Part shown: positions 1 to 11,419 of the stretch, in pieces | Layout of the letters: every line of letters starts with the position of its first letter | Position numbering within the stretch: the first letter of the stretch is position 1 | The notes under the pieces: generated by a model | The model's input: only the letters and a program-made list of their open reading frames with translations | What the model was told of the DNA's origin: nothing | Database searches by the model: none | Origin: Ipomoea triloba | Taxonomy: Eukaryota; Streptophyta; Magnoliopsida; Solanales; Convolvulaceae | Length of the DNA: 64,000 bases | NCBI RefSeq assembly: GCF_003576645.1 | Contig: NC_044917.1 | Coordinates: forward strand, 21,393,868 to 21,457,867 | Direction of reading: 5' to 3' | Made by a program: the position numbers and the translations under genes

Positions 1-31
<31 letters not shown>
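1..31. repeat. Poly-G tract at window edge
   Basis: The window opens with an uninterrupted run of G. A homopolymer this long at a sequence edge can be a real tract or a sequencing/assembly artefact. A second long G run lies at 41217-41243. Confidence 0.9.
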
Positions 32-32
<1 letters not shown>

Positions 33-420
33 GATTTCAGGAGAAAATGGGGAGGAAGGTGAGTGTGAGGGTGAGGAAGAAGAATGTGAGAATGAAGGGT
101 ATCTTGAGAGTAGTAATGCGTGGATTGATGAATTGGAAGATTTGACGGGTGTGAAATGGATGAATGGGGTCTTGATGGAAATCAAATCTTACACGGATGT
201 AGTATATGATAATGAACAACGGATCCATGTGGAGGATGTTGATGCCATGGCATTAAAGGCATGTATTATTTTGATAGAAATGGATAAGGCTGATCCATCG
301 GGAGGGTGCCTTGGCCCGGATACAAAATTGGGTTGCCAACTAAGAGCAAATCAAGAAAGGTTAGGAGGGAAGTTGTGTAGATGGGCATGGAGGGCATATG
401 GCCCGGGGTATGATGAGTGA
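31..420 (+). other. Unidentified acidic open frame, probably repeat-derived
   Basis: A 129-residue frame is open to the left window edge and begins at GTG, so no start codon is seen. The first 25 residues are almost all Glu, Gly and Cys. The rest (for example WIDELEDLTGVKW near residue 31 and AWRAYGPGYDE at the end) is compositionally normal but matches no family I recognise. Overlapping minus-strand frames are antisense shadows. It may be the 3' part of a real exon or a transposon-derived frame. Confidence 0.2.
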
Positions 421-2175
421 CCTCTTAAGATTGAATGTAGTTATGTTGTTTGCATGGCAACATAACTATTAGAATGTGTGCATGCAGAGTAGTCAAAGTA
501 GTTGTTCTGATTGCATTCCCTGGTTTTCTATAGCTATGATTTGTTGATTGATTGCTTTACTCATTTGGACTGTTTGAGATTGGACTTGTGGAGTATTTTG
601 AAATGGAGCTAAATGTGAAATAAACTTGGTGAGTTTTTGGCTGCTGCAGAGCTCATAGTTGGAGGTGCAATGATGCTCATTGACTGTTTTGGAAAGCAAT
701 GGATGATCTAAATGGTTTGCAGTTACTGGAATGTGGTTTTTGATGATGATTTGAGTTTTAAAATGATATTGCACTGTTGCTGCTAGAGTTGTTGCTTAAT
801 GCTGCTGATATGATTTAAATGATGTTGTAGCAGATTCATGAAAGTGCAGGGTTTGCAGTATAAAATGATAGGATGTTATCATTGAATTTTTTGAACATGA
901 ATGTTGCTGCTAGGATACTAGAATGGGAATGCAGTGGTTTAGATTCATACAATAAATGGATTTGATGAGTTTGTGTGGTCTGTAATGAATGGAGGTCGTA
1001 TGGATTGCAATAGCTATTGAGGGATGTGGCTATTTTTGAGATAAAAAGAGTGGCTTAATCTGAATCTGTTGGTGCATTGAAATTACAATATAGGCTTGTG
1101 AAATATTGGATTTGCTGCTGCAAATTACTTGGAGTCTTGCTGCTGATTCGGGGCAGTAGGCTTGGACTGGTTTAAGGAGGATGTTTGAGGTGCATGTTTG
1201 CTGCTGCATTCATGGGATTGATGTTGGAAATAAAAAAAAAAAGTTTTAGAGGTGAGAAACAGGCTTTGCAGTAGTGTTCTTGCTGTAGTTTATGGTTTGA
1301 TGAATGGTTTTGTTTGAATGCTGCTGGAATTTTGAATTGGATTTAATATGTGTTGAATGCTGGGATTGAGGGTATAATGCTATGAGGATTTGGTGGAATT
1401 GTTGCATTAAAAATACAAGATAAGCGTGTGGAATTATTGAGCTGCAAATTTGAAATGGAAGTTGCTGCAATTTAGAATGGGTGTGAGAGGAAAATGGAAG
1501 GCAAAAATACTGGATGTATATGGCAGTATTAGCTGCTGAATATGGGAATTAAATGGGCTTAGTTGCTGTTGTAAGTGATTGGGCATGTAAAATAAGAGTG
1601 AAATTGGATTTAAATGGTTGGGCATGTTCTGTTGGGCCGTATGGAGTGGAAGGCAGAGTGCCTTATGTGGGCCGTGAATCTGGCTTAATGTAGCTGGGCA
1701 TAGATTGCAGCTGGGTGTTTAGGCTGAATGAAGCATGAATGGTTGGGAGGTGCACTGATTGGGTTTGGTTGTTGGGCCAAATTTTGGATTATGGCCATAT
1801 GGAAAATTGATGATGGCCGTATAGCTTTATGTGTATGGCCATGGCCAACTAGTTTAATTAGACCGTATGGTCTTTATGGCAGTAAGGCCCAATGGCCCAT
1901 GTGGAAAATGAATAATGGAATATGGAAGAATTGGGCTGGAATTGTAGGCCTTGTGTCCCATTTATTTGTTAGCCTTTTTGGTGGCCTCATTTGTTAGGGC
2001 CTTGGCCCCTTTATTTTGTTTTAGGCTAGATATTAGCCCTTGCAATTTTGTAAGGCTAAAATGCCTCTTCTTCTTTGAGCCATGAGTCACTTTTGGACTC
2101 ATGGCGTTTGTAAGGCCTTGTGCCTCTTTTAAAGTTCAATAAAAGTTCAAGTTGAAATAAAAAAAAAAAATAGAA
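421..2175. other. Non-genic repeat region with a poly(A)-like 3' end
   Basis: No convincing gene is seen. Bases 480-1560 repeatedly use the words TTGCTGCTG, TTTGCAG and GCTGCAA. Bases 1620-2030 are rich in GGCC words (GGGCCGTATGG, ATGGCC). Around 2076-2108 the word CATGAGTC and its complement GACTCATGG form a short hairpin. Bases 2138-2170 contain AATAAA followed by a run of A, like the tail of a retroposed transcript or the 3' end of a retroelement. The 89-residue frame at 1728-1997 follows the GGCC bias and is not treated as a gene. Confidence 0.4.
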
Positions 2176-2204
2176 TGAGCCATGGCTCTATACTTAGACT
2201 CTGC

Positions 2205-3430
2205 ATTGAATTATGCTACACCACTCTGTTTCTTGCATTTCCATTAGACCAAATTACCTCCCACAGGAACACACAATAACCTGTCATAGACCTCTTGTCA
2301 CTTAGAGACCTAGCCCAATCAGCATCAGAAAATGCTTCAACACTAGTATGCCCATAATCAACATATAAAACTCCTTTCTCGGGAACACCCTTAAGATACT
2401 TCACAATCCCAATAGCTGCCTCTCAATGAGCTTGTGTAGGCTCACTCAGAAACTGACTTACCACGCTAACTAGAAATGCAATATCTAGATGGGTAATAGT
2501 GAGATAATTAACTTTTCCCACCATCCTTTTATACCTCTCCGGGTTATCAAAATCCTCTCCTTCTCCAACTACGAGCTTGACACCAGGATCCATGGCAGTG
2601 TCATAGGGCTCTACCCCTAGCATACCGGTGTCACTAAGTAGATCTAGTACATACTTCCTCTATGAAAGAAATATCTTTTTCTTGGATCGATAAACTTCAA
2701 TGCCCAAAAAGTATTTTTGTATGCCCAAATCCTTAGTATGAAATTCATCCTTGAGAAAGGACTTGAGAGCATCAATCCCTCCAGTATCACTCCTTGTGAT
2801 TACTATATCATCAACATACACAATTAAGTAGCCACACTGCTAAACCTCCCAAACCACGCATGCAAGGACTGTTTCAAACCATATAAAGACTTCTTCAGCT
2901 TGCACACCTTCCTTGACTCCCCCTGAACAACAAACTCGAGTGGTTGCTCCATGTATACCTCTTCAGATAAATCACCATGTAAAAATGCATTTTTCACATC
3001 TAGCTTATACAATGGCCAATGATTAACAGCAGTTAACAAAATAAAAATACGTACATAAGTTAACTTGGCTACCAGGGAAAAACGTCTCTGTATAGTCTAT
3101 ACCATACATTTATGCATACCCTTTAGCAACCAGGCACACCTTTAGTCTAGCAACAAAACCATCCAGATTCATTTTAACTATATAAACCAACTTACACCCA
3201 ATAGCAACTTTACCAGCAAGGAGATCAACAAGATCCCAAGTCTAATTATCCTCAAGAACTACCATTTCCTCTTCCATCGCGCGCTGCCAACCATCATGAG
3301 ATAGAGGATAACTCAAAGACTTTGGGACAACCACAGAATCCAACTGAGACACAAAGACACACGAAGAGGGTGACAGATCATTGTAGGACACAAAAGAAGA
3401 AATGGGATGACAACAACGACGTTTACCTTT
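2205..3430 (-). pseudogene. Decayed Ty1/copia retrotransposon pol (RT and RNase H)
   Basis: Reading leftwards on the minus strand, the pieces follow copia pol order. First comes the pre-RT segment HDGWQRAMEEEMVVLEDN (near 3240-3300). Next are the GIDYTETFFP-like segment near 3095 and the RT core (KLDVKNAFLHGDL, LKKSLYGLKQ, 2824-3039). The catalytic YVDD is near 2805, and the later RT segment is 2423-2623. An RNase H domain with DADWA ends the run at 2216-2404. Stops and frameshifts separate the blocks, so no functional polyprotein is encoded. Gag, protease, integrase and LTRs are absent. The upstream side stops close to the gypsy LTR at 3536, which suggests truncation by or near that insertion. 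Confidence 0.85.
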
Positions 3431-3535
3431 TCAAAGTGCAATAGGAAGATCCAGATATTTTGACAAAGACGGTAGTAAGGTTGAGCTTACTGGTGGGAGA
3501 GATTGGCATCTCCTGCGCAACATTTTTCCACCGCC

Positions 3536-4236
3536 TGTACTCTTAGTATCTCCTAGACAACTTTAAATTAATTGGAATGTCTTTTAGCCAAAAGAAATCA
3601 GTGGAGAACTATTCTAAATGATTCAAATTCGTGGTTACCAAGAGGGAAAGACAAAACAAGTGCAAATCAAGTCAACATAACACAAAAGAATAGCTGAAAA
3701 TCATGATTTGTTTTGTGGACTAATTGCTAGTACTAATCCTTTTTTAGGCTAATTATCAGGAGGTGGGGTAACCATGTCTTCCACACCTCATTCCTTTGTT
3801 TAATGATCATATTTATAGGCTATAAATAAAACCAATGAGCTTATGTAAGGCAAGCATTTTAGGAATTAATCAAAACTTCATAAGTTTTCTTTACACTTGT
3901 GTAAGAATTCTTTCTTATATTCGTGGTCCTATCGAATAATGTTCTTGATTCGTGGCCGTATCGAATCAAACCCGCATTCTATTAACCTTAGATTTTAGGA
4001 ATTATGGACCTATCAATTCATAGAATCAAGGGAGCTGCTAGAGAACCCACTCTAGTTGTTTGAAGCTTGCATTCTTGAGGAACTTGGGGCGTGTTAAGGG
4101 TTGTTTCTTGGTCTTTCGTGGAATCTGGGCTCAATGGTGATCTTGTGTGCACCAAAGGTAACTCCCTATCTATTGAATTTGAAAACATATTGGGCAATAA
4201 CTCTGTATGAATTCTCCATCCCGAAGATTCATATCA
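3536..4236 (+). repeat. 5' LTR of the gypsy remnant
   Basis: It starts TGTACTCTTAGTATC and ends ATATCA. The promoter-like GGCTATAAATAAA is near 3816-3828, with transcript-end signals further on. The same order of blocks is present at 7443-8144. The left boundary is uncertain by a few bases because similarity starts gradually. Confidence 0.8.
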
Positions 4237-4239
4237 ATT

Positions 4240-4251
4240 TGGTATCAGAGC
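4240..4251 (+). other. Primer binding site complementary to initiator tRNA-Met
   Basis: The sequence TGGTATCAGAGC is the standard plant LTR-retrotransposon primer site, complementary to the 3' end of initiator tRNA-Met. It lies three bases after the LTR end. Confidence 0.9.
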
Positions 4252-4388
4252 TTAGGTTTCGTTCTCAATTCTTTGCTATCTTATCTTCTTGCATATCCAT
4301 AACAAAAAAAAACCTCAAAACAATTTCTATTGTGTCTTTGATTGTTCCTTGTATTTCTTTTCTAACTCTTCTTATTAATTAAAAAAGA

Positions 4389-4909
4389 TAGTCATTTCTA
4401 TTTTTGGTCCTACTATTATTGGGGCGTTGCCAATTTTAGTCCACTTCATTAATTTTTGCCACATTACGGCCAATCTTATTTAGTTCTTGCCACTTTTAGT
4501 CCACAGCTAAAATTTTCGTCAAATAACCGTCCAAAATAGAGATATTTTGGTCTTTTCATGCTTTGATCATCTCCTTTACCCTTTGCAGTGGTCTTCCTTA
4601 CACATTTTCATCCAATGAAGAGGTCCGGCGAAAGCCATGACTTTGAAATGTGGCTCACATGGCTTTCGCGGGACCTCTTCATTGGATGAAAATGTGTAAG
4701 GAAAATCACTACAGAGGGTCAAGGAGATGACCAAAGCATGAAAATGCCAAAAATACCCCTGTTTTGGACGACCATTTGATTGAAATTTTAACGATGGACT
4801 AAAAGTGGCAATGACTAAATGAGACTAGTCGTAATGTGGCAAAAATTAATGAAGTGGACTAAAATTGGCAATGCCCAAATAACAGTAGGACCAAAAATAG
4901 AAATGACTC
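4389..4909. mobile_element. Fold-back (long hairpin) MITE, Mutator-like
   Basis: The left half is repeated in reverse complement in the right half over almost the whole 520 bp, around a short centre near 4640-4650. Flanks carry the 10-bp direct repeat TTAAAAAAGA (4379-4388 and 4910-4919). That length is typical of Mutator-superfamily target duplications. It sits in the leader of the gypsy remnant, so it inserted later. Confidence 0.85.
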
Positions 4910-5611
4910 TTAAAAAAGAAGTCTTATTTGCAGTAGCTCTCCAAAAAGTTTCTACTTGGCGTAGTCAAGAACAAAAATCCACAAAAAAAATACTTCTAAG
5001 CGTTGTTTTTCTCTGAATGTTTTTTTGGAAGTCATACTCTTGTTGAACTTGATATCTAGAGAATTTGGTCTCAAAATTCATTACCAATTTTTCCTAGAAA
5101 ATTCAAAAAGTTTGGCTAATCTTCTGGTTGGTACTGTCTAGAAAGTCTGCTTGGCGTAGTCAGGAAAAGAAATTCAGAAAAATACTTCAAATACTCTTTT
5201 TCACTTGAAATTTTGCTGAAGTACGTAAACTTATAATACTTGCAATCCATCAAAAGTTTGGGTTGAAAAGTAGCTCGAATAGACACAAAAAATTCTGTGA
5301 ACATTTTGGCAGAATCTGATAGTTTTTGTTCTTGAACAAAAACAGTGTTCTTGACATTTCTTGTCCCTTTATTCTTCTTTGTTTGTTATTGTTCTAGTTC
5401 TTGTTTCCGTTCTCAAACATTAACTTATTACTTGGATTACCATTGTTCTTCAAATCCCGAAGACTACGAGACTCCTGAGGTAAATTTTTTGTACTTTGAG
5501 GGCGAATCCACAACCCCAAAACCATGAGTAGAGTGAAGCAAGGGAGAGATCTTGTTTATACTAACTTGATTTCTTAATTACTAGTTTCTTGTTGTTGTGT
5601 CATTATTACCA
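4910..5611 (+). other. Gypsy element leader between hairpin insertion and gag
   Basis: This is untranslated leader-type sequence. The phrase CTTGGCGTAGTCA followed by an A-rich block occurs twice (near 4957 and 5150), an internal duplication. The small frames here carry no recognisable domain. Confidence 0.5.
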
Positions 5612-6300
5612 ATGGCTAATGGAGGTGAGTAGCCAAACTTAGGACAACAAATAACCAACATGATGAGCATATTGGAGGACTTGACCATTTCGCAATAGCA
5701 AATGCAGTACAATCTAATGACACGTCCACAAAATCAACCTATTGAGGTACAAGTAGACAATTTCAAGCTTGAATTGCCTAAATTCAATAGTGAAGGAGAT
5801 CCCAGAAATTATATAGAATGGGAAGATACTGTTCACAATGTTTTTTTATTATAAAAGATATAGTGAAATAACAAAAGTTAAACTAGTTATTTCACCTTTT
5901 AAGGGATTTTGCAGTTATTTGGTGGAAACGACATGAGCAAGAAAGGGAGTTTACTCATGACGCACCAGTTGCTACTTGGGACAGGCTAAGGACAATACTT
6001 AGGTGCACGTTCTGACCTGCCACATACTACTTTGAGCTTGAGATGTAGTTATATGGGGTCCAACAAGGTAATAAGACTGTTTATCAATGTTATAGAGAGA
6101 TCCAGACTTCAAAGACTCGGGCTATGGTGCATGAGGGTGAAGAAAGAGCAATTGCTATATTCTTGCAAGGGCTCAATCGTAACATCTATTATGTAGTAAC
6201 ATGCATCGTTACTACACCATGGATGATGCGGTGTATGCTGCCCAGCAAGTTGAGAAGACAAATATGGAGATGAAGGCTTATAGATCTCAAGCTAGCGGTA
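5612..6300 (+). pseudogene. Gypsy gag pseudogene
   Basis: From the ATG at 5612 the frame reads like plant gypsy gag, including FKLELPKFNSEGDPRNYIEWE-type sequence near 5765-5830. It is broken by several stops and frameshifts, for example near 5630, 5696 and 5850. Later blocks in other frames resemble the gag core (ATWDRLRTILRCTF near 5975). Confidence 0.75.
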
Positions 6301-6336
6301 CAAGGTAGACAACACAAAGCCCAAATACCCCCATCG

Positions 6337-7062
6337 ATGCGTGAGGATGTTCAACCGACCCGAGAACCATCTAAGGAGGAGGTAGATGAACAAATTGAGG
6401 TGATTGAGCAAGATGATGAGAATGTGCTCTTGCCCCTTGATCCGACCCGTGTTGATGATGATGAACATTGTTCCAATAAACTTGCCTTTGTTGTCAAAAA
6501 TATTTTGAGCACTAAATCCATTCCTGAGCAAGAAGAAAGCCAAAGAGAAAACGTACTCTATGCAAAAGAAAGTATTCATGGGATGCGTTGTAGTGTCATT
6601 ATTGATTCAAGAAGTTGCATGAATGTGGCTAGTGCCGCCACGGTGAGTCATCTTAAATTATCTCTTATTGGTCACCCCTGTCCATATAGATTTCAATGGT
6701 TTACTTATTCAGGGGAGATAAAGGTGACTAAACAAGCACTTGAGTATTTTTCTAAGATGAAGTTGCATGAACGTGATAAGGCACATAGTGAGCTTGCTAA
6801 TTTGTCTTTCATAAAAGATTTGGATTCAAGGATTAATCATTTTCAAGAAGCGGAGAATGATAGGAACCAACACACATGGAAGAAACAAGAAAGCCCAATA
6901 AGAATTTCATTTGAAAGAGAAAAGTATGATAGTAGTCCATTTCAAGTGATACCATGTATTGGAGACAATGCCTATAAGGTTGATCTTAGGGGAGAATATG
7001 ATGTCTCTTCTAAAGTCAATGTTTAAGATTTGTCCCCATATAATTGTATAGATTCGAGGTCG
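6337..7062 (+). pseudogene. Gypsy protease segment fused to the pol C-terminal end
   Basis: The open frame 6337-7026 contains a retropepsin-like stretch, VIIDSRSCMNVAS, near residues 88-100. The family active site is normally D-S/T-G, so Gly is replaced by Arg here and proteolysis is not expected. It then jumps directly to NAYKVDLRGEYDVSS, the sequence found at the extreme C-terminus of gypsy pol. After a stop at 7024 the expected continuation DLSPY follows. The RT-RNase H-integrase block between these two parts has been deleted. The phrase NHFQE(A/G)EN occurs twice (near 6838 and 7066). Confidence 0.75.
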
Positions 7063-7442
7063 AATCATTTTCAAGAAGGGGAGAATTATACAAACCAGCC
7101 CAAACATGATCCATTAAGAGTCCCTATTGATCCCATTACAAGGTCTAAAACTAAACTTTTGAGACAATTACACATTGGGTTTGTACAATATTGGTGGAAG
7201 AATCATGAAAACCGAATAAGGAGTTCAAGTGATGATGGTGGATACTTAGACTATTTTACTTGCATTACTGCTGATTTGGAAAAACCCAAAAATACCATCT
7301 AAAAGTCCCAAATTTGTGGCTTTGCTTGAGAGGATACAAAAGTGGTTAAACTAATCCATCCAAATCAGATTTTGAAGTGGTTGAACTAATTCATCCAAAT
7401 CAGATTTGAGGCATGTGGACAAATCTGAAGTTTGGCACATTA

Positions 7443-8144
7443 TGAGACTTTTAGTATCTCATAGACAACTTTAAATTAATTGGAATATCTTTTGGCTAAA
7501 AGAAATTAGTGGAGAACTATTCTAAATGATTCAAATTCGTGGTTGCCAAGAGGGAAAGACAAAACAAGTGTAAATTAAGTCAACATAACACAAAAGAAGG
7601 GCTGAAAATCAGGATTTGTTTTGTGGTCTAATTGCTAGTACTAATCCTTTTTTAAGGCAAAATATAAGGAGGTGGGGTAACCATGTCTTCCACACCTCAT
7701 TCATTTGTTTAATGATCAGATTTGTAGGGTATAAATAAAGCCAATGAGATTATGTAAGGCAAGCATTTTTAGAATCAATCAAAACTTCATAAGTTTCTTT
7801 ACACCTGTGTAAGAATTCTTTCTTCTATTCATGGTCATATCGAATAGTGTTCTTGATTCGTAGCTCTATCGAATCAAACTCGCATTCTATTAACCTTAGA
7901 TTTTAGGAATTATGGACATATCAATTCATAGAATCAAGGGAGCTGCTAGATAACTCACTCTAGTAGTTTGAAGATTGCGTTCTTGAGGAACTTGAGGCGT
8001 GCTAAGGGTTGTTTCTTGGTCCTTCGTGGAATCGGGGCTTAAGGGTGATCCTGCGTACACCAAAGGTAACCCTATCCATTAAATTTGAGAACATCTTGGA
8101 CAATAACTCTTTGTATGAATTCTCCATCCCAAAGATTCATATCA
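7443..8144 (+). repeat. 3' LTR of the gypsy remnant
   Basis: It is the second copy of the 3536-4236 repeat, starting TGAGACTTTTAGTATC and ending ATTCATATCA. A Stowaway-like MITE starts about 15 bases beyond its end. Confidence 0.8.
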
Positions 8145-8159
8145 GTATACAAGTTTATA

Positions 8160-8424
8160 TTATGCTCCCTCAGTCCTATTTTATCTATCCTACTTACTAT
8201 TCATTGGTCAAACTAACTATTTCTTCTTTGTTTATTTTCTTTAACATTTTAAACTTATTTTTGAATTTGATTTTTTTGTTTAATAGTACTTTTAGTGTAG
8301 TTTCTAAATATATAAATTTTATATACTAATACTAAACTTACTATTATGAAAAATTAAATTAAAAATAACTCCAGTCGAGCATCGATAACCGAACCAGACA
8401 CTTAAAATGGGACGGAGGTAGTAC
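8160..8424. mobile_element. Stowaway-like (Tc1/Mariner) MITE
   Basis: The left end TGCTCCCTCAGTCCTATTTTA mirrors the right end TAAAATGGGACGGAGGTAGTA. This is the usual plant Stowaway/Mariner terminal inverted repeat (CTCCCTCCGTCCC type). The interior is AT-rich and non-coding. Confidence 0.85.
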
Positions 8425-8767
8425 TTCATTGTCTTCGAATTAATTTAGAAAAAATTAAAGTTGATCTAACTAAAAGAAATTAAAATTTAAAAGTATTTAT
8501 GAATATATTGTTTTTTCTATTCAAATTATTTTATCTAATTGATTATGTTTCATATTTTGTCATAAATATTTTGACATTTTCACTCCACTCAAGTATATTT
8601 TTAGCTCCATCCCTAACAATCATGTAATCTATGAAAAATATTCTATTGTAATTTATAATGTATTTTTTATTTGAACATTTTTATGGGTGTTTGATATTCT
8701 GTCATTGACATTTCTAACGTCATTTAAACTTCGCCCCCACTCAGATGATTTTCTAGATCCGCCCCTG
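8425..8767. other. AT-rich non-genic stretch ending in a MITE-type terminus
   Basis: No gene is seen. The stretch ends GATCCGCCCCTG, a terminus common on plant MITE-like elements. The reverse complement of that motif (CAGGGGCGGAG) recurs at 16898. Confidence 0.4.
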
Positions 8768-9624
8768 ATTATGGACCATGGTCCACATAGCTGTTTAAAC
8801 TAATGTCCAAAACGGTGTCGTTTCTTTTAATGAAAATAAACGGCAGCTGTTCCGTGTAATTAGTTCTATTTGTATAACATATTCAGTTTCATTTTATATA
8901 TATTGTAGTTTATTTCAACACAACTAAAATTTCATTTTGTTTCAACTATAGTTTCATTTGACATTATACATACAATAGTTTTATTACAGTGAGACCTATT
9001 ATTGAATTTCATTTTATACACATTGTAATCTTATTACAACACCACTAAATTATAATTCTAATTCAACTACGGTTTCATTGGACAATATACACTCAAATAT
9101 GTGAAACTGTTATTCAGTTTCATTTTATATACATTGTAGTTTCATTACAACACAACTAAACTATCATTTTGATATAACAACAGTTTCATTTGACAATATA
9201 CACTCAATATGTGAAACATGTTATTCAGTTTCTTTTCATACATACTGTAGTTTCATTTCAGCAAAACTAAAATATCATTTCAATTCAACTATAGTTTTAT
9301 TTGACAATATACACTCAATATGTGAAACATGTTATTCAGTTTCATTTTATACATACTACAATTTCATTTCAACACAACTAAAGTATCATTACAATTCAAT
9401 TACAGTTTCATTTGATAATATAAATACAATGTGCGAGACAAGTTATTCCGTTTCATTTTAGATACACTGTAGTTTCATTTTGTTTTGAAAATACAAAAAA
9501 TATAGAATTTGTTAAAATTTAACGACTGTCTTTTCTTTAATTAAAGAAACGTCACCATTTTCATATCATGGTCCACGGTATAAGAACCGCCACATAATTA
9601 TGTAGACCATGATCCACACAATAA
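8768..9624. mobile_element. Non-autonomous TIR element with GTTTCATTT phrase repeats
   Basis: The ends carry the palindromic word TGGACCATGGTCCACATA and its counterpart at 9601-9622. Just inside the left end is AAAACGGTGTCGTTT. The interior (about 8880-9480) holds five to six imperfect repeats of roughly 110 bp. They are built from the phrases CAGTTTCATTTTATA, TTTCATT(A/T)CAACACAACTAAA and GACAATATACACTCAATATGTGAAAC. No coding capacity is visible. Confidence 0.7.
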
Positions 9625-9672
9625 TTTGCCGCAATTGCCATCTTCTCATGCGTGTGGTTCAGTAGTTACGCC

Positions 9673-10266
9673 GTGGACCCAGGTCCACCTTGCAAGGTGG
9701 ACCTGGGTCCAAAAACGACGCCGTTTTTTTTTTTTTTTACTAAACATATTGGCCTGAAATGTGGAACACAAACTCTACATTCACATACACTATACTCTAC
9801 ATTCACAATTTGTAAACTCCAAATTACACATTACAGGATTATATGTTTAGTAACTATATTACCACTGTTATGCATTCACACATTTAAAACTCTATATTCA
9901 CAGGTCCTATACTCCATATTCACAACTTGAGAACTCCACATTCACACATTACAGGGCTACAAGTTGTTAGAACTTCTTAACTCTATTACAGATTCACACA
10001 TGCATAACTCTACATTCACGATTTCTATACTCCATATTCACAATTTGAAACCTCCACATTCACACATTTCTGGGCAACTCTACATTCACACAATCATAAG
10101 TCTACATTCACGATTTCTATACTCTACATTCACACTTTGAAACCTCTACATTCACACATTTTTGGACAACTCTATATTCAGCAATATGTTTACTAATTAA
10201 AAAAAAAGAAAAAAAAAAGACAAAACGACGTAGTTTTGGACCCAGGCAAGGTGGACCTGGGTCCAC
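9673..10266. mobile_element. Non-autonomous TIR element with CTACATTCACA phrase repeats
   Basis: The left end GTGGACCCAGGTCCACCTTG and right end AAGGTGGACCTGGGTCCAC are inverted repeats. Inside them is an AAACGACGCCGTTT box, with AAAACGACGTAGTTTT at the right end. The interior repeats the phrase ACTC(T/C)A(C/T)ATTCACA plus ATTTC or TTTGAAACCTC many times. Its end architecture matches the adjacent 8768-9624 element, but the interior phrase is unrelated. The 92-residue frame at 9652-9930 is a by-product of the repeats. Confidence 0.7.
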
Positions 10267-10300
10267 AGCATAATTTGCGCGCGTGGTTAGTGTGGATAGC

Positions 10301-11263
10301 CTAAGGCCTTCCTCAATAGTTTGAACTTTTTCTCAAGATTTTTGTAGGCCCAAGCATCCACATCATCATCCACTATCTCACTCAAACCTAAAATCTCTCC
10401 TTCCCATTAGTTTTAAGTTTTTTCTCATTTTTTTGTGGACCACCATTTTATCACTATATTTTAATTATTTCTTTATTTATTTTCATTATAAAAATTATAA
10501 TTACAATTATTATTTTTATTATTATTTAAATTACACATATCAAAATAATAATAAATTTGATTATAAAAGTCAAAAAAAAAGTTTAAAAAGTTGGCTGCAA
10601 CAGCCAACTAAAAAATATTGGCCCTGTTTGGTATATGGCTGTTGGCTGATTGGGTTGGCTGTTTGGGTTAGAAGGTATGATTAGTTGATAACATTGGCTG
10701 ATTGTAGAAAGTTGTTTGATAAATTAGTTGTTAGTTGATGGCTGTTTGGTATAATTTCTTTCTCAAAAAGCCAATTGAAAAGGCTGCTTTGAGTAGCCTT
10801 TTGAATTTTAGTATTTTGGAGTTGCAAAAAGCTTATTAACCAAACAACTAATAGTGGTTAAATAAGCTAAAATTGGCTGATAGGCTGATTATTTACCAAA
10901 CAGGGCCATTATTAAAAAAAAACAATTATCAGCTGGCCAACGGCCAGCTTTAAAAAAATTAAAAAAATAAATAAATCACAAACAAAATGGCAACGACCAT
11001 TTTTAAAATGGCCGTTGCCATTCTGAGCGTGGCCGCCAGCTGGCTGGCGGCAACTCTCAGATGTTCCAGCGCCCAGCGCCTATGAGACGCGACACGCGTC
11101 TCACTTTTAATTTTTTTTTTTTTATAAAAACCCTGACATATGGGGGTTGTTGCAGGAGAAAAGTTTCTCCAAAATGCACAACCCCCAATTGTTTAAAAAC
11201 ACCATAATCAGATTTTGTTTCTTAAAGTTTGTGTCCAACAACACTAATGGGGAGGGCCTAATA
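10301..11263. mobile_element. MITE-like element with CCTAAGGCCTTCC ends, carrying a nested MITE
   Basis: The left end GCCTAAGGCCTTCCTCAATAG is mirrored by ACTAATGGGGAGGGCCTAATA at 11240-11260. Between them are short hairpins (GGCCGCCAGCTGGCTGGCGGC near 11030) and the nested element at 10619-10911. A related right end (CAATGGGGAAGGTCTTAGG) occurs near 51668-51686. Confidence 0.5.
10619..10911. mobile_element. Nested hAT/PIF-like MITE with GGCCCTGTTTGGT ends
   Basis: GGCCCTGTTTGGTAT at the left is mirrored by TTACCAAACAGGGCC at the right. The interior is an imperfect fold-back rich in TTGGCTG and AGCCAA words. ATT flanks both sides, but the target duplication length is not decisive for hAT versus PIF/Harbinger. 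Confidence 0.75.
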
Positions 11264-11419
11264 AGCATTGTCCAAAGATTAATTGGGCTTTACATCAAAG
11301 TAAAATGGGCTATTTTCGTCCAGAATAATGGACGGTGCGACCCATTTGCCCATATCCAAAAAAGGGGTCATGTAATCCTTCCATTCCATGGTTCTATTTC
11401 TCAACGTCGACGAAGCTCT

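Larger units (their letters stand above)
3536..8144 (+). mobile_element. Ty3/gypsy LTR retrotransposon remnant, internally deleted
   Basis: Two similar direct repeats of about 700 bp (3536-4236 and 7443-8144) bracket a 3.2-kb interior. A tRNA-Met-type primer binding site follows the left LTR by three bases. The interior has a decayed gag, an aspartic-protease segment and the C-terminal end of pol, in that order. The reverse transcriptase, RNase H and integrase core are missing, so the element cannot be autonomous. The LTRs differ by many substitutions and small indels, which indicates an old insertion. I found no clear target-site duplication, and no good polypurine tract is obvious before 7443. 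A fold-back element is inserted in the leader at 4389-4909. Confidence 0.85.

Noticed and set aside
37..774. Minus-strand frames at the left edge
   Set aside because: They are antisense to purine-rich repeat sequence, with Phe/Leu-rich low-complexity products.
6292..6579. 95-residue minus frame in the gypsy interior
   Set aside because: It is the antisense shadow of the protease-containing frame.
10433..10684. 83-residue Tyr/Asn-rich frame
   Set aside because: It arises from AT-rich MITE interior sequence and crosses the nested MITE border.
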